Notes: generated by a model from the letters alone, not told the origin. DNA of 64,000 bases from Rhodosorus marinus (GCA_029953675.1 JAMWBK010000001.1:3736501-3800500); one strand, 5' to 3'. Positions 47,500-59,400 are shown, numbered from the stretch's first letter. Numbers and translations are program-made.

Positions 47500-48150
47500 T
47501 CTTAGAGTGTTTGGAATCCATCAAGATTGGGGCTGCCTCCCGTTGTTCAGCGAGTAGGTTGTCAAGTCCTACGCTTATCCGTTCTACCCTGGCGTCACTC
47601 CAGCTCAGGTGTGTTCGTTTTCCCAGCGAATTTTGGCTCTACCGCTCTCTCAATGACTGAAGATGAAACATCGTACTCAGAATCTACTCAGGCCACCCCG
47701 CGCAGGATGAAACCGTTCCAAAAGAAACCGCCCAAAAACGAAGATTCCCGGCCAAAAATAGAAAACCCAAAAATAGAAAAGCGGCACACTTGTCAGTAGG
47801 AGGCGCCCAGCCGGGGCCGCTGTAAGCAATATCTCTACAGTATATACTATATTAGAAGATAAACTTGATCGATGTCCATCCCTTCAAACTTTTCCATATT
47901 TCTGGTTGCATGTATGAGAACAACCCTTCCATAGAATATCTATACGTTCTAAACACTTTACCTGCCCACGGTGGTTGTGGTTTTCCTTAGTTTTTAGCAC
48001 AAATCCGTCGCCATATACGGTATAAACGCTCTCCCGATCCCCTCTTTGGACCTACTTGAAGACATATCCAAAAATACTTTATCAAATACACGTTAGTGAA
48101 TAGATTTTGATTGATCTCGAGGCCCGATCGTTTTAACGATATTTGTCGTC
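47500..48150. other. Intergenic, no gene seen
   Basis: Short A-rich and T-rich stretches; the CCCAAAAACGAAG and AAAATAGAAAACCC run near 47740-47780 is low complexity. No coding or element signature until 48155. Confidence 0.4.
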
Positions 48151-48154
48151 CATC

Positions 48155-48500
48155 ACAAGGAAGACTGGCCATCCTCCCCGCATACCAGCGTTCCTCTTGT
48201 CGGCGAAGGACCGAGGTGGCTGCCTGGGGGAACGGTAAGTCATTTGTAAGTACGCTTGCAGGGGAAACAGTAAGAGGAAAGATTAACAGACAAACAAAAG
48301 ATCGCTGTACATAGCGAGGACAGACGCAGATCATTGTAGCGGTCTGTCGCCTGTATAGGGTGGGATTACTCGCTGCATACTCGTTTTTGCTTCGTGCTGC
48401 GGTGGCCCGAAGGTGGCTTTGATTTGGAGGCGCGTGCGATCTTCACCGCTCCTAGTCCTTTCTTTCCGCCCATCGGGATGTTTTCTACTCTCGGAACCCA
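48155..48500. mobile_element. Small B (-) and A-like (+) tail fragments
   Basis: 48155-48235 (-) reads SVLRRQEERWYAGRMASLPC, matching family B ALRRVKERRYAESMASLPC. 48395-48485 (+) is a diverged A-type end: GTGCTGCGGTGGCCCGAAGG, TTGGAGGCGCGTGCGATC, then CCTAGTCCTTTCTTTCCGCC. Both are fragments. Confidence 0.5.
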
Positions 48501-48716
48501 CCTAGTCAAGAAAGGACACAGATTAGCAACTTGACATTTGCAGGGCTGACATCAGGTGATAAAACCGTGTCCGCTCAGGTGTTGACTGGGTTTTAGTGGT
48601 TTCTTCTAGCACAGCTTCAACTTCATGCCTTTCAGGTCGCTTGTGTTGCCCGCTCTTCAACACACCTTCAATAAATCTGAGTATCTCCGTGCCGAAGACC
48701 CCACCATCCATCTGTT

Positions 48717-48960
48717 TATTCAGAGGCTAACTAGCCTGAGAAGCGAGAAACAATAGGCTGCTAGCGCGCGTCAACAAACAAAGCAGCATTCGAACGCCAC
48801 AGCGTCAAAGAGAGCTCTGTGAGGAGACGATCCAGAAGTCCTGGGTCGTTACGAAAAACAGAACGCAGCCAGCGCGAACCTACATTATCTATCAACCCAC
48901 GCACTCGACGACTGACCAGCCCACTAACCTGACTACTGCCCCTGAAGCACATCCCCCGCC
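48717..48960 (-). mobile_element. Family D (A-related) 3' fragment
   Basis: The minus strand reads LIDNVGSRWLRSVFRNDPG, LDRLLTELSLTLWRSNAALF and VDAR, similar to but distinct from the A end (GSRWLRELFRERPDRLQSLF). The 3' UTR (CTTCTCAGGCTAGTTAGCCT, CTGAATAAACAGATGG) also occurs at 18371-18500. A 17-bp C run (48961-48977) and the C fragment lie beside it. Confidence 0.65.
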
Positions 48961-48984
48961 CTCCCCCCCCCCCCCCCTCCTGAC

Positions 48985-49225
48985 CAGCTGAGGTGAAGCA
49001 ACGTTCTATCCAACAAACCCTCTCAAGAGAGGCACACCAAACTGCCTTCACCCGACTAGTCACTGATCCCTTGCTCGATCGTGAAAAAAAAGCCCGAATC
49101 CGCTCTGCTGCAGGAGCAGGTTCAGGTGTCTGGCTCCGCGATTTGTCGCATTTTGGCCCCCGAAAGTTGAGTGGTCCGGGAATGCAGGTGAGTATATACG
49201 ACAACAGTTGGGACTCTCGATTCCA
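48985..49225 (+). pseudogene. Family C ORF2 fragment
   Basis: Reads SIQQTLSREAHQTAF, ARIRSAAGAGSGVWLRD, then KLSGPGMQV; after a frameshift, RQQLGLSIPGW. Equivalent to about 44570-44810. It ends at 49225, where an inverted A tail begins. Confidence 0.75.
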
Positions 49226-49602
49226 GGGTGGATGAATTGTTTAATCGGAGAAAAGAAAACAAAAACCAAGGGAAAAAAGGACTAAGCGCCACGAAGTTCG
49301 GGCGCCTCCAAAAGCAAAACAGCGTTCAAACGCCACAACAAGAAAGTAAACAAGGATTGAAGACGGTCCGGGCGTTCGTGGAAGATCTCTCAAAGCCAGC
49401 GAGACACAAGGGAGTCCATAAACCCAAAGGTTTCGATGACTAAAGGCACCAGGCGGTGAGCGAGCGCCGAAGCACGAACCTCTGGGGTAGACGGAGCCCT
49501 CGTACATGTCACATCTTTATGGAGACGCATACTGGCAGCTGCATATCCACGGCGCTCTCCCGCGGTAGGCAGATAACGGCTGGCCTGAGGGTTAGGCACA
49601 GT
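49226..49602 (-). mobile_element. Truncated family A-type tail
   Basis: The minus strand reads VPNPQASRYLPTAGERRGYA, ASMRLHKDVTCTRAPS, ALAHRLVPLVIETFGFMDSL and the A-type 3' UTR, ending ATTAAACAATTCATCC. The hairpin has decayed (TTCCCTTGGTTTTTG). Diverged from the main A copies. Confidence 0.7.
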
Positions 49603-49606
49603 ATGA

Positions 49607-50850
49607 GCTTAGTTTGGGGTTACTCGTCATGGAGAAACAATTCATCTTCTTCCGGAACAATGAAGATGAATGGCTATACCTGACTGAACTAGAGCGGGAG
49701 GTTTCGGCAGAACGCTCACCAGACACATACGAGCCGACGGAGCAACGATGGTCGACTGCACAGCTGGCGACCAGATCTGTGCATCGTCGCGAGCAATACA
49801 ACGGAGGCTCGGACCAGAAATCCCGCCGCGGATCTTGGCACTGACTACCCTGCAACAACCGCGAGAAACATCTCTTCGAAGCGCACCGGGCGAGACTGCA
49901 GCTTGGAATAATGGTTCAATACAACAAACCCTCTCTCGAGAGGCACACCATTGCGCATTCCAAAGGTTGGACACCAACCCACGAATCTCCCCTGAAAACC
50001 GAGCTCGAATACGGTCCGCCGCGGGATCCGGGTCGGGAGTCTGGCTGCGTGAAATCCCAACGCTGACACCGAAAAAATTGAGTGCGGTTGAGATGCAGGT
50101 AAACGTTCGACAACTGCTGGGTCTGCCAATTCCGGGATTGCGGACCACCGAGAAGTGCACTAGTTGCCGGAGTAAACACGGAAGGACTGGGGTACAACGG
50201 TTTCATCATTGCCCAACATCAACTGGACTGTGGCAACGTAGGCACGACGAAATCTGCAGAGAGTTGGCACGGTGGCTGAGGCGATGGAACTTCATGGACG
50301 TAGAGCAAGAACCTGAGGGGTACTTCGAGAACTACGGACTGCGATCTGATATCGTTGCTAGGCATCCGAGGACCAAACAAAGGTATGCGCTGGATGTAAC
50401 TGTGGTGTCACCATTACAGGGAAAATATTTGCGGCGGAGCCAAGATGATAGCGGATACGCGGCGAGAGCTGCGGAGAAGTGGAAAATCGCTCACTACAAG
50501 GAAGCGATGGTGATCGAGAAACCGGATGACAAGTTCATCCCGATAGCGATAAAGACGTTTGGGCGTACGGGGCAAATGGCGCAAGAGTTCTCCGCGACAG
50601 CTGCAAACACTTACTGCACAGGAGTGAGGAGCTGAGAGATGTGAGATCCCAGATAAACTATGGCGAGGTAATGCAGAGATAGCACTAGGCGCTTTGCGCG
50701 TGGACCAGTTGGAGAATCCGCTGGTGCCTGTTTTTTCTTTTGAACGTAGGATGAGACCCCGGTAGCGAGGTTCCAGTAAGTTTCTCTCTAGATAGGATTA
50801 GACGTAGTGTTGCGCTGCAGTAGGCAGCTGCCCAGTAAAGCTTACGGTTA
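49607..50850 (+). pseudogene. Family C copy 2 C-terminal region
   Basis: A 5'-truncated copy nearly identical to 44280-45530. It begins after CTTAGTTTGGGGTTACTCGT, carries a small insertion near 49640, and keeps the CCHC (CTSCRSKHGRTGVQRFHHC) and endonuclease (LRSDIVARHPRTKQRYALDV; the P of the usual RPD is S here). A one-base loss near 50590 shifts the frame before the end. The 3' UTR (TGCGCTGCAGTAGGCAGCT, GCCCAGTAAAGCTTACG) runs to about 50850. Confidence 0.82.
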
Positions 50851-50905
50851 CGTTAGTCTGGGGTGACGGTTACGTTAGTCTGGAGTTACGTTAGTCTGGG
50901 GGGAA
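50848..50905 (+). repeat. Junction minisatellite, three units
   Basis: Three copies of a 16-bp unit: GTTACGTTAGTCTGGG, GTTACGTTAGTCTGGA and GTTACGTTAGTCTGGG, the first two separated by GTGACG. They lie between the 3' end of C copy 2 and the 5' end of the next element. Confidence 0.85.
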
Positions 50906-50938
50906 GACAAAAGGAAAAGTTCGTAAGAGAGTCCGAAG

Positions 50939-51590
50939 ATGATTGTGAGGGAGGTACGCTGGCCGTACCCCGAACCTCTTGTCATTCAGGGCCCGGACCC
51001 CTTGGGCACCCGGGAAGGTTTGCAAAGGCACCAGCACCAGTCTGATGGCGACGTGCAGGAGGCACCGACGGAACCACAAGCAGGCGATGTTCAAGCAAGA
51101 ACGCGGACCGAGTCTGCAGCCGCAACCGACCCGGCAGCCACATTCTTGCATCAACTGCGTAGCTTCGACAGATGCTACCAGGACCTGGGCATCGGTGCGT
51201 CCGAAATTACAGACTTCTACAAAGCAGTTTTTCAACTGTACTCACCGGTCAACAGCTCGCAAGAGCTGCAAGGCGTCACCGGACGCCTTACGGAGTTGTC
51301 CCGGAAACCGGGTATGTGGGAAGGTGGAGCCGCTACTACGAATTCTGCACCATCTCCGCCTGATCTCCCGCGACAGGCCGTAGGCAACCACCTGGCTCCC
51401 GAAACCCGTTACCGTAACGGTCGACTGCCAGGAAGTTATGACGTCCATGATTTAGGAACCCGGCTCCCCGCGCCCCAGGGAGGGACAGGTGTCCGAGATC
51501 TAGGACACTATGCGGAGGCATTCCCAGCCATCGGGGACGGCCCTACAAGGCCAACCTTCGCCGAGTTTGCAGCTCAGAAAGCCACTAAAA
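50939..51590 (+). pseudogene. Family C ORF1 and 5' region
   Basis: The frame opens with ATG 50939, MIVREVRWPYPEPLVIQG, then HQLRSFDRCYQDLGIGASE and FQLYSPVNSSQEL, similar to 45580-45900. From about 51250 the sequence is unrelated to other copies and ends near 51590, where a B RT fragment starts. Downstream ORF2 is absent. Confidence 0.65.
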
Positions 51591-51594
51591 CCCA

Positions 51595-51840
51595 GAATCT
51601 GTTTTGGAGGATTTGCTCCGGACCTCCCGTCGTGGACGCTGCCCTGGACCCTCCGGGCTACTAACGGAATTATTGCAGGCCTTGAGCAAACTTGGCGAGA
51701 ACGCACTGGTGAAGACACTCAATACGCTGTTCCAGGGCGCAGGGAGTGCGAGTGCCCACTGGGATCAACTGCGACGGGCACAGCTTTGTTTGGCGACCCG
51801 CGTCTCCGGCCGATCGGCATGGGCGAGAGTCTCGTAGTTT
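51595..51840 (+). pseudogene. Family B RT fragment
   Basis: Reads LEDLLRTSRRGRCPGPSG, LLTELLQALSKLGENALV, NTLFQGAGSASAHWDQL, LCLATRVSGRSAWARVS, matching 13.58-13.80 kb; a frameshift precedes the RPIGM. Ends in short GTAGTTTGAGG and GTAGTCTGGGG repeats at 51833-51888, relatives of the junction unit. Confidence 0.7.
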
Positions 51841-51899
51841 AACCCCGTAGTTTGAGGTTGTAGGTTCCGTAGTCTGGGGTTGTAGGCACCCCCGAAACT

Positions 51900-52180
51900 T
51901 TTTTGCAGTTCGTCTGGGTGAGGAACCTTACGCCCCAGACAACCCAGGGCCAGGTTCCGAGTATGCGCGATTTTCGGAACAATTTTTGAGAATCTTTGGG
52001 CTGTCGTCGCGAGGATTTCATCTTTGCCAGTACTGAGGGTCGAGACGTCCTTTTGCCGACCTCGCAGGACCAGGCAGAGCTATGGAGGCTGGGGGTGTTG
52101 GAGGGATCTGCCTCCACGTCTGTGCGCAGGTGACGAGGCCCTGACTGGAACCTCTCCAACAAGATCCTCTCCATGCGTCG
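51900..52180 (+). pseudogene. A/D-type ORF1 fragment (plus)
   Basis: Reads LQFVWVRNLTPQTTQGQVPS, MRDFRNNF and, after a stop, ESLGCRREDFIFA. The same ORF1 block is on the opposite strand 350 bp away (52200-53014), so the two are an inverted pair. Confidence 0.65.
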
Positions 52181-52199
52181 AATGCGCAGTCAGTGGATA

Positions 52200-53640
52200 G
52201 ATGTCGCCTTCACGCTGCGCTCCTGCTCCGAGAGCCCTTCAGTCTATCCCAGGGACAGATATTGTTCCGAGAAACGGTCGAACGCGAAAAAAAGGGCGAC
52301 CTGAGGGTGAGAATGCAACCAGCGGGAGCTCTCAGGCCACTATTCGGTGGGCTTGGCCAGTAAGGCCTGGAGGTAGGTGGCCGCGTTCGCTGTGACGATG
52401 AACAAGCCGTCTCGACCCTCAGTATTGGCAAAGATGAAATCCTCGCGACGTGAGCCCAAGGTGTTCGCTGTGAGCAGCAAACGAACGTCCCGACCCTCCT
52501 AGTTGGCAAAGAAAAATTCTTCCCGACTACAGCCAAAGGATTCCGCGAAAGTTTTGCGGAAATCGCGCATGTTCGGCACCTGCCCACGGGTTGTCTGCGG
52601 CCGAACGTTCCGCACCCAGACAAATTGCGAAGTGATTTCCGTGGTTCCAACCTTAGCCTCCCTATGAGGCAAATAGCGTGTCATTGCCGCCGTACGGGCG
52701 GCAGTGGTGCCCTTCCGCAGCGCCGAACTGTACGATGGCCCCGCCTTGGGGCGATTACTTACACCAGCCTGGGCCCGAGGCGGTTGACCCGCACGGGGCC
52801 TGCCAAGGACCGGGAAGTCCGCTCCAGATGATAAGGTTGCTAAGCCTGCAGACACAGCTTCATTCGCCGCCATCACGGTTGCCTCACAATCACCACCGCC
52901 GTTGCGTCCGGTTCCTGAGCGCTTGAAGCTCGTTTTGGCCCCGAGTTCCACTTCCCAACACCGCATTGTCCCACTCTGGCCTAACCGCCCTCGCTTGTCC
53001 CGGGACAGGTTCATTTTTGACTGACCGCAAGATTTTGACTGCCTTCAGCAACCGCTGCAACTCTGAGATTCAAACTATCACTCGGGTTTGAATTTCACCG
53101 CGAAACCAGTCCCGATTCCAGCGAACCGAGCCCCTGGTTTAGCTGGGGTAGCACGACTCGATCACCCGCAGCCGTGATCAGGCTGGTGACAGCTGAGACA
53201 GTGCACGCACCTGGGTGCCAGAAGCGCCCTTCAAGGCAACCTCTGAAGAGAAGGTACCCGGGGCTATTCCGCTCATAAACTCGCTTTTCTCCCTCCGGGG
53301 GCTCTCTTAGAGGTCGCGCATCTGAGGCGAACACTGAGTCCACCACCTGGCAGTGCCTCCTCGTTATGGGGCTCCGTCGAGCTCGGAGATACCCTACCAT
53401 CCTGAGAGGATGTGTAAAGGAAACGTTGCATCGCCAAAAAAACCTCACCGAGAGAATAATTGACCACACCCAACCCAAAGGGGGAAATCTCCTCAACGCA
53501 CCCCCACGAGAGGGAGAGAAAGTTGCAGTAGAAGCGACACACCCCGGAAAAGTAGGGGGAAGGACTACCAGAGGAAACCCTACCCACAAACGAACACGCT
53601 CGCGACCGAAAAAGATTCAAAACCCCACTTCTTCCCAATC
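52200..53640 (-). pseudogene. Family D 5' UTR and ORF1
   Basis: 5' region from about 53640 (MGRSGVLNLFRSRACSF open frame, probably untranslated), ORF1 core from about 53014 with SYSSALRKGTTAARTAAMTR, FVWVRNVRPQTTRGQ, MRDFRKTFAESFGCSREEFF, then a stop at 52499 and an internally duplicated EGRDVRLLLTAN, EGRDGLFIVTANAATYLQAL. Matches the family A ORF1 block residue for residue at the key positions (VWMTNVRPQT, RDFRDTMASSLG), so A and D share an ORF1 ancestor. Confidence 0.7.
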
Positions 53641-53649
53641 CAATCCCGA

Positions 53650-53870
53650 TCCTAGTCGTCTACTTAACCCCCAGCGCTACGCAAGGCGTGACAAAGGAAC
53701 TAAGAACTAGGAAATGTGTTTTACTGTTTCCGTTTATTCCAACGTGGGGTGGAAGACTACTTTCTATAGGGAACAGCGTCCGAACATGACTATCTTTGCG
53801 CAAGGCATGAATCGCCAAGTGAGCCGTACCTCGGCATAGCTCTCGATTCAGTTCCGCGCACCAGCCCTTG
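53650..53870 (-). mobile_element. C-type C-terminus joined to B-type 3' UTR
   Basis: The minus strand reads ELNRELCRGTAHLAIHALRK, TLFPIESSL, then TTCTTAGTTCCTTTGTCACG and CCTTGCGTAGCGCTGGGGG, the latter like the B 3' UTR (TCACGCCTTGCGTAGCGCTT). This is a third, mixed element end. It cuts the 3' end of the dehydrogenase-like gene. Confidence 0.55.
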
Positions 53871-53874
53871 CGCG

Positions 53875-55720
53875 TCCAACGCAATGCGAATCACCGGGTC
53901 GATTGAAGTAGTCGCACCGTCAGCAGGCTCGAGGGACTCTACCTTTGGTGCAATAGAGTCTATGTTCCCGCAGCGAAACTTGACATCGGCCCACGCTCCG
54001 CGATTGTCTTCTTGATTCTCGTGTTTCCGTCCAAAGTCGCCTCCCAGCGTCAAGGTGCTCCCGCTCTCGACATCCATATTGAAGAAGGTCGCAGGATCGA
54101 ACTTTCTGCTGGGGAATCCGAGTCCATTCACGGCTGAGTCGTACACAATTCTGCCATCCACAGCGATCGTAAAGATGAGTGCGCCCGCTGGGATCCACCT
54201 TGCAGTGTCGTCCATCCCGTAGAAACCTTCGATCGACGTGCAGTCAGCGGGGACTTGAACCTCCACTTGCACAACAGGGACGAAACTCAAGCCCTTTCTG
54301 AATCGCCTGCCGCGAATCAGTATAGGAGTCACGCCATCAATCGCCGTGTCACGGAAAACCGATTCGGGCGTAGGATCCACGGACAGGGCAAGGTCGGAAA
54401 CATACTTGACGAACCCTCTGCCCGTATAAAAAGTACTCGTCAGCCCGCCTATCATGGAGAGATTTTTCCAGTTGACCAACCCAGAAACAGTCACAGTATC
54501 TTGCGCGTCCTCCTTCAGCAACTCGCTTGGAACAAAGGTAAGAATGTTCCTAACGTCATCCCGCTCCACATGGCCTGGGACAACATCCCGGGATACAGTC
54601 TCTACCACAACTATAGCCGCTTGTGCCGAGTCCGGGGTCACCTTCTTGCTTACAGCCACCTCAACCAACGTCGACCTAGCCGCGCCCATGAACCCATGCG
54701 GCGGTACGATTCCAACCACCTCCGGCGGCGAATTATTCTCCCTGTAACAGATCCTGCCTATCTGACTGGAAGCGAGAGCCAGGTAGTAAAGACATCCGTC
54801 GCTTCCCGGTCGAAGGTTGATCGGTCCGGGGACCCCTGTGGCGAGCTCGAGAGGCGCAGAAACCACGTTACCGACGTCGTCTACCTTGACGTACCGTATC
54901 CAGTTTCCGGAATAGGCGCAGTAGTACACGGCGTTGTTGAAAGCGTCAGGCCAACCCTCGACGTTGACTCTCAATGCGGCAGTAATCGCAGTACCTTCCT
55001 GGTGGGAGTAGCTTAGTTTCGGATTCACTTTCGTACCCACATACGAGGCCCCCGAGGATGGCGGGATATTGTTGAACAGATCAATGCACTCGTCGAAGAT
55101 GCCAAACTGAAAGCGATCAAGCTCTGCCTCCATGCATGGCCACCCGAAGTTCGCACCCGGTTGAACCAGATTGAACTCTTCCAGGGTTATCTCTCCAACA
55201 TCACCGACCCATGGAGTACCAAGCTCAGCGTCCCAATGGATGTTCCATGGGTTGCGAAGGCCCAAAGCCATCACCTTTGACCGGTTCGCATCCGGATTAC
55301 CGTCGTAGTAGGGGGTTGGTTTGTAGGCCTTTACCACTCCGATCTACCCTGAGGACCTTCCCGTACAGACTGTCGACGTCCTGAGCCCTCATCGCGTTCG
55401 GCCTGTCAAAATCGTCCGCACGCGCGGAGTCCCCTACCGGTATCCAAATTCGTCCCTGGGGGTCCGATATTATTCCTCCCATCGTATGATCCGAATGAGA
55501 AATGCAAACGTTGTCCTCTGCTGTGCTAACTTGCGTACAATTTCCATTCACGTATCCTCCGAGAATGAACTTCTTCGAGCTACGAATCGCCTCCGAGAGG
55601 TCATTGCTCACCCTGTACTGAGCCACAAACCCTTGGGGAGGAGGTCTTGGCACTCTTAAAAGTAGTGAACGTATGAGACGCGTAGACGTAAGGGTGATTT
55701 TGAAAGTCGGAATCTACTGC
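53875..55720 (-). pseudogene. PQQ-type sugar dehydrogenase-like gene, truncated both ends
   Basis: Large frame of about 490 aa from 55330, with further exon-like segments to about 55700. Conserved segments: DFQNHPYVYASHTF (near 55700), CISHSDHTMGGIISDPQGRI, SLYGKVLRVDR, then ALGLRNPWNIHWDAELGTPW, VGDVGEITLEEFNLVQPGAN, FGWPCMEAEL. These are typical of secreted PQQ-glucose/sorbosone dehydrogenase and HHIP-like propellers. C-terminal to it are a Big-like region and an NPCBM-like lectin domain (AVDGRIVYDSAVNGLGFP, WADVKFRCGNID). Frameshifts: one in CCCCC near 55318 and one near 55640. The 5' end is fused near 55720 to an element 5' UTR, and the 3' end near 53870 to a C-type end, so no complete gene is here. 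Confidence 0.8.
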
Positions 55721-55724
55721 GCGA

Positions 55725-56000
55725 TCTCCGCACCCTCGGGAGTGGAGAGCGGAGGGACCCCGGCCATCACGAAAATATGTTATGAAACGGAACCCGACCA
55801 AAAAACCCCCACAACCCAACGCCACAAGACCGACAACCCAGGATCGAACCCGAAGGTAAGAAGGGAAGATTCCCCAGCAACAGGCAACAAAACCCGAAAA
55901 AAGCCGGGGGAAGGCAGTCAGAAGGTGCGCCTTCTACGAAGAACACTCTCGGACCAAATAGGGCTCAAATTGCAACCGAAAAACATCTCAAAACCCCCAT
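55725..56000 (-). mobile_element. 5' end of an A/D-type element
   Basis: The minus strand is G/T-rich 5' UTR (GTTGTGGGGGTTTTTTGGTC), then TTTTCGTGATGGCCGGGGTC, matching GTGATGGCTGGGGTCTCCCC at 23040 (ORF1 start MAGVPPLSTPEG against MAGVSPPLPVAG). It stops about 17 codons later at the dehydrogenase-like sequence. An element body is missing, so it is a 5' remnant. Confidence 0.6.
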
Positions 56001-56407
56001 CTAGTTTTTACTGGCCACTACGTGCAACCGCATCGATCTGCGCATCGCTACACAACTAGTCATTCTATTTGTATAACTCATGAGCTACGTCTACGGCAAC
56101 TCCTGTAGATTATGAGGCGCTGGACTCTTTTGAGTCATCGTCCGCGTTATGATCGTTGTCCTCTGATTTATCAAGTTCATCTTCCCTGCCCGAATCTGGA
56201 AATTGCGAAACTATCCCGATGAAACACACTCACAAAAACCGCTCGATCCTGATACATACTTGTAGGTCTAAATTCCAATGAAAAGGACATACGAGCGCTT
56301 TAGCCGGCGAGCACTATGCACGATGTGCAGCAAAAGAGCAATACAGCCGGAAAAAAATCGTAGATTGTTATACCGGGCAGCACCTATCGTCATATACATA
56401 CACTTAC
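56000..56407 (-). other. Unresolved 3' end of Cys-module gene 2
   Basis: A donor at 56407 follows the last certain exon. Candidate last exon on the minus strand: after acceptor TTTCCAG near 56203, either a basic frame (IRAGKMNLINQRTTI) or, in another phase, an acidic one (SGREDELDKSEDNDHNADDD) ending at 56113. A 15-nt microexon (GATCGAGCGGTTTTT, then GTGAGT) is possible at about 56249-56235. I cannot choose between them. Confidence 0.4.
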
Positions 56408-59400
56408 CCCATGTGATTCAGAGCTTGTGATACATCGCGCACCGACAACTGTGTTGGGCGCCTCAGGGTCGCACACACCGTATGAGGTATCACAACCTAC
56501 TGGGAAGCATGTTTGCTTACACAACGGCTCGCACAAGCAAAAAGGGTCAGAATTCTCACCGGTGACCACCTGTTCGCCAAGCATCGTACTTTGCAGGTGA
56601 GCACATTTCGAAAGGCTGTCGAGGTCCGAGTTTTTCGACTTTCTTCCCTACCCCGAGTGCGCTGGATACAGTACATGAATCGCCGGGACTGCCAGCGGCC
56701 ACGCCCGTTAGAAACTCCGCCCGCGATAGCCGCATTCCGCTATCAAAAACGCAGGTTGTCGAAGTTATCGAAACGCAGTCACACTCACCATCGACATCTG
56801 AAGAAGGTTCTAGGACCTGGTTGGAAAGTATATAGAGGAAAGTTAGCCGTCTAATTCTCAAGCGTTTGCGTCTGAAAATCCAGAAATCCACTAACCCCCA
56901 CTCCGCTTGAAAAGCATACATCGCCAACAATTGCTATGAAATCTTCCTCTGTGCAATCTTCCTGTCCGTCGCCGCAGTTGATCGTCTTACAAATCTTTTC
57001 ACACTTGCAACTACCGTCTGGAAGAATTTTGATGATCTGCACTCGGGTGTTTAAGAACAGGACAAGCGTCAAAGGGGACGATCACTTTGGATATCGAATA
57101 TTTCGACTAGAAGATTTTCGACTCACGCCGGTTTCTGATTCGCATGTCTCTCCTATCACGCCATCGAATGGTTCACAATCGGGTCCCTGACAGGTTGAAG
57201 AAGTGCAATTTTGTACTTGGCAACCACACGAGCCAGTAGAGCTTCCAGTCACGACCTGTGTTGCGCATGTGTCGAGAGAGGGCGAGAAATGTAAGGAAAA
57301 CATCTGGGTCCATCTCAAACTGCACATTCAACTGGATATCTCCGACGTACCACGCCAGTGGCTAAATCTAGACCACAAGCTTTTCCGGCGGATGACCTCC
57401 TCAAAAATTGGGATCCGATGCGTAAGTCACAACCACAAGTACATCTTGTCTCAACGTCGCGGAGGAGGACCTTTGCAAAGATTTTGAATGGCGCAGAAAA
57501 ACATCACATGGGTACGTGAGCTTCTAGAGCTAGCCCGCAGATTCTATATATACTTACGTCCGCTCGACCAGAAAGATCAGTGCATGATGATCCTTCGTGA
57601 ATGCATCCAAGGTCAGGATACCCACACTGGCCAGGATCACAGAACTCACAAGTGCATACGCCAGCCTCTGAAGTTGGTATTACAAACTAACTCCCCGGGA
57701 GTACAAAATTATCTAGTTAGAAGAGCTTTATGGGCAAGGTCTCCGAACGGGTTCACGACGCCTACCCCTCTCACACCGTTGATCTCACATGAGCCAAACG
57801 TGTAATCGTCACAGTCCCCGTCACAAGGTGAATCCAGCTCACAATTGATTCTGCAATTGCACCCACCATTATCGGCTCTTTGTGCTAGGAACTATGGCAG
57901 ACACGTGAACTGGTAAGAATTCCCAAAAGCCAGGAAATTTCGTTGAAATTGTTATCTTTCTGGCCATACCCCATTGCCAAACTCGGTCTGGCACGAATCG
58001 CCAGGATTCATACCGGCATACTGGCACGTCTGACCATAGGGACACTGACAAGACTCTCTCGGTACACAGTCACAAACAGCTGGATCCGCGTTCGACGGAA
58101 TCAGGACCTAGAAACCCAGAAGTAAAGACAGGGTGAGCTGTTGCTCCATGTCGCTTCGTCTTGTCAGCACGGCTTGTGTTTTGGATTGCTCACTCCGCGA
58201 GTGTTACCACCGATCCTACATCCTTCATAGACACGGTCCTCCTCGACACTTACGGACCCGTCAGAATCTGTTTCCTCAAACTCACACTGGAGATCGAGCG
58301 CCCAATCCAATGGCTGGCAGGAGCAGGTTCCCAATCTCGAGTCAACGAGTACCTAGGGCAAAAGCGGAGGAGTCCATGAAGAGAAGCTTCAGTAGACACA
58401 CACTATTCGGCCTCCAACACCTTTTCATATGCGCGTGGATAACTTACCCCTGGAGGTTTCACATCCGAACCAGCTAGCTCTGCGCTGCATTCTTGTCCAA
58501 TGTGACCAACTGCAACAGCACTCGGATTCGATACGGGGTTGGTGAGATATTCACAGGCTCCTGTGCAAACGCACTGTTGGCAGTCCGTTGGAGACGTTCA
58601 CGGTCCGATTATGAGGTGTGTTCTTCCTCTTCGATAGGTTCTCTTTCTGCACTGACCTACCTCTACTCCACCCCGGGAATTTACCCCGATATTCAAGAAC
58701 ACCTTCATTTTGACAAAATACGAGTAGGGATCAGGTGAGCACCAACCGGTCCAGGAAACCTTCCCAAAAAATCAGCAAAATCGCGTACCCCGGGTGCATT
58801 GGAACTACTAAGGCATTCCGCTCCAGTCAAGCTTTGCCCACAAACGACCGCCTGAGGATCCCCGGTACACTCGCATTCACCGTTTGCGGAAGTGCGAATG
58901 GCTACAGCATTCACGGCCGACCCAGAGAAGCAGCGATCGCCTGGAAAGATCTCGTCCTCCTCGGCGGGGATATTACAGGGCACCGGGGTTTCGTTGAGCT
59001 CACAGATACATTGGTTTCCGCTCGTACCCAATTGCCATGTCTAGAAATACAGTTCAATACAGGAGTGAGTATTCGGAAAGCTCAGCGAGCTATTGCACCA
59101 TTTTGGGAAACCTACTCCTGCGTCTCCATAGAAACTACACTCTGAACCTACGTCCTCTTCGACGATCTCACAATCAACCGGTCCTTCGGTAGAAGTCGTA
59201 TCCGGGCACTCGGTTCGAACGCAGGTTGTTGCACTGGTGCGAACCGGGCACGAATCTTCTTCGCAAGAGACAGGCACTTTGCATGTTATCACACGGCTCC
59301 GATTCTTTCTCCTGCAAATCCGGCTGTCATCTTGGGCTGGGTAGAGGAGAAAGCGGGATCCCGGAGACGATATCTGATAAACCATCGCTCTCAAGGTTAC

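Noticed and set aside
48961-48977. Run of C as a sequencing gap or regulatory element
   Set aside because: A 17-bp homopolymer between two element fragments has no more support than simple slippage; it may be an assembly artefact.
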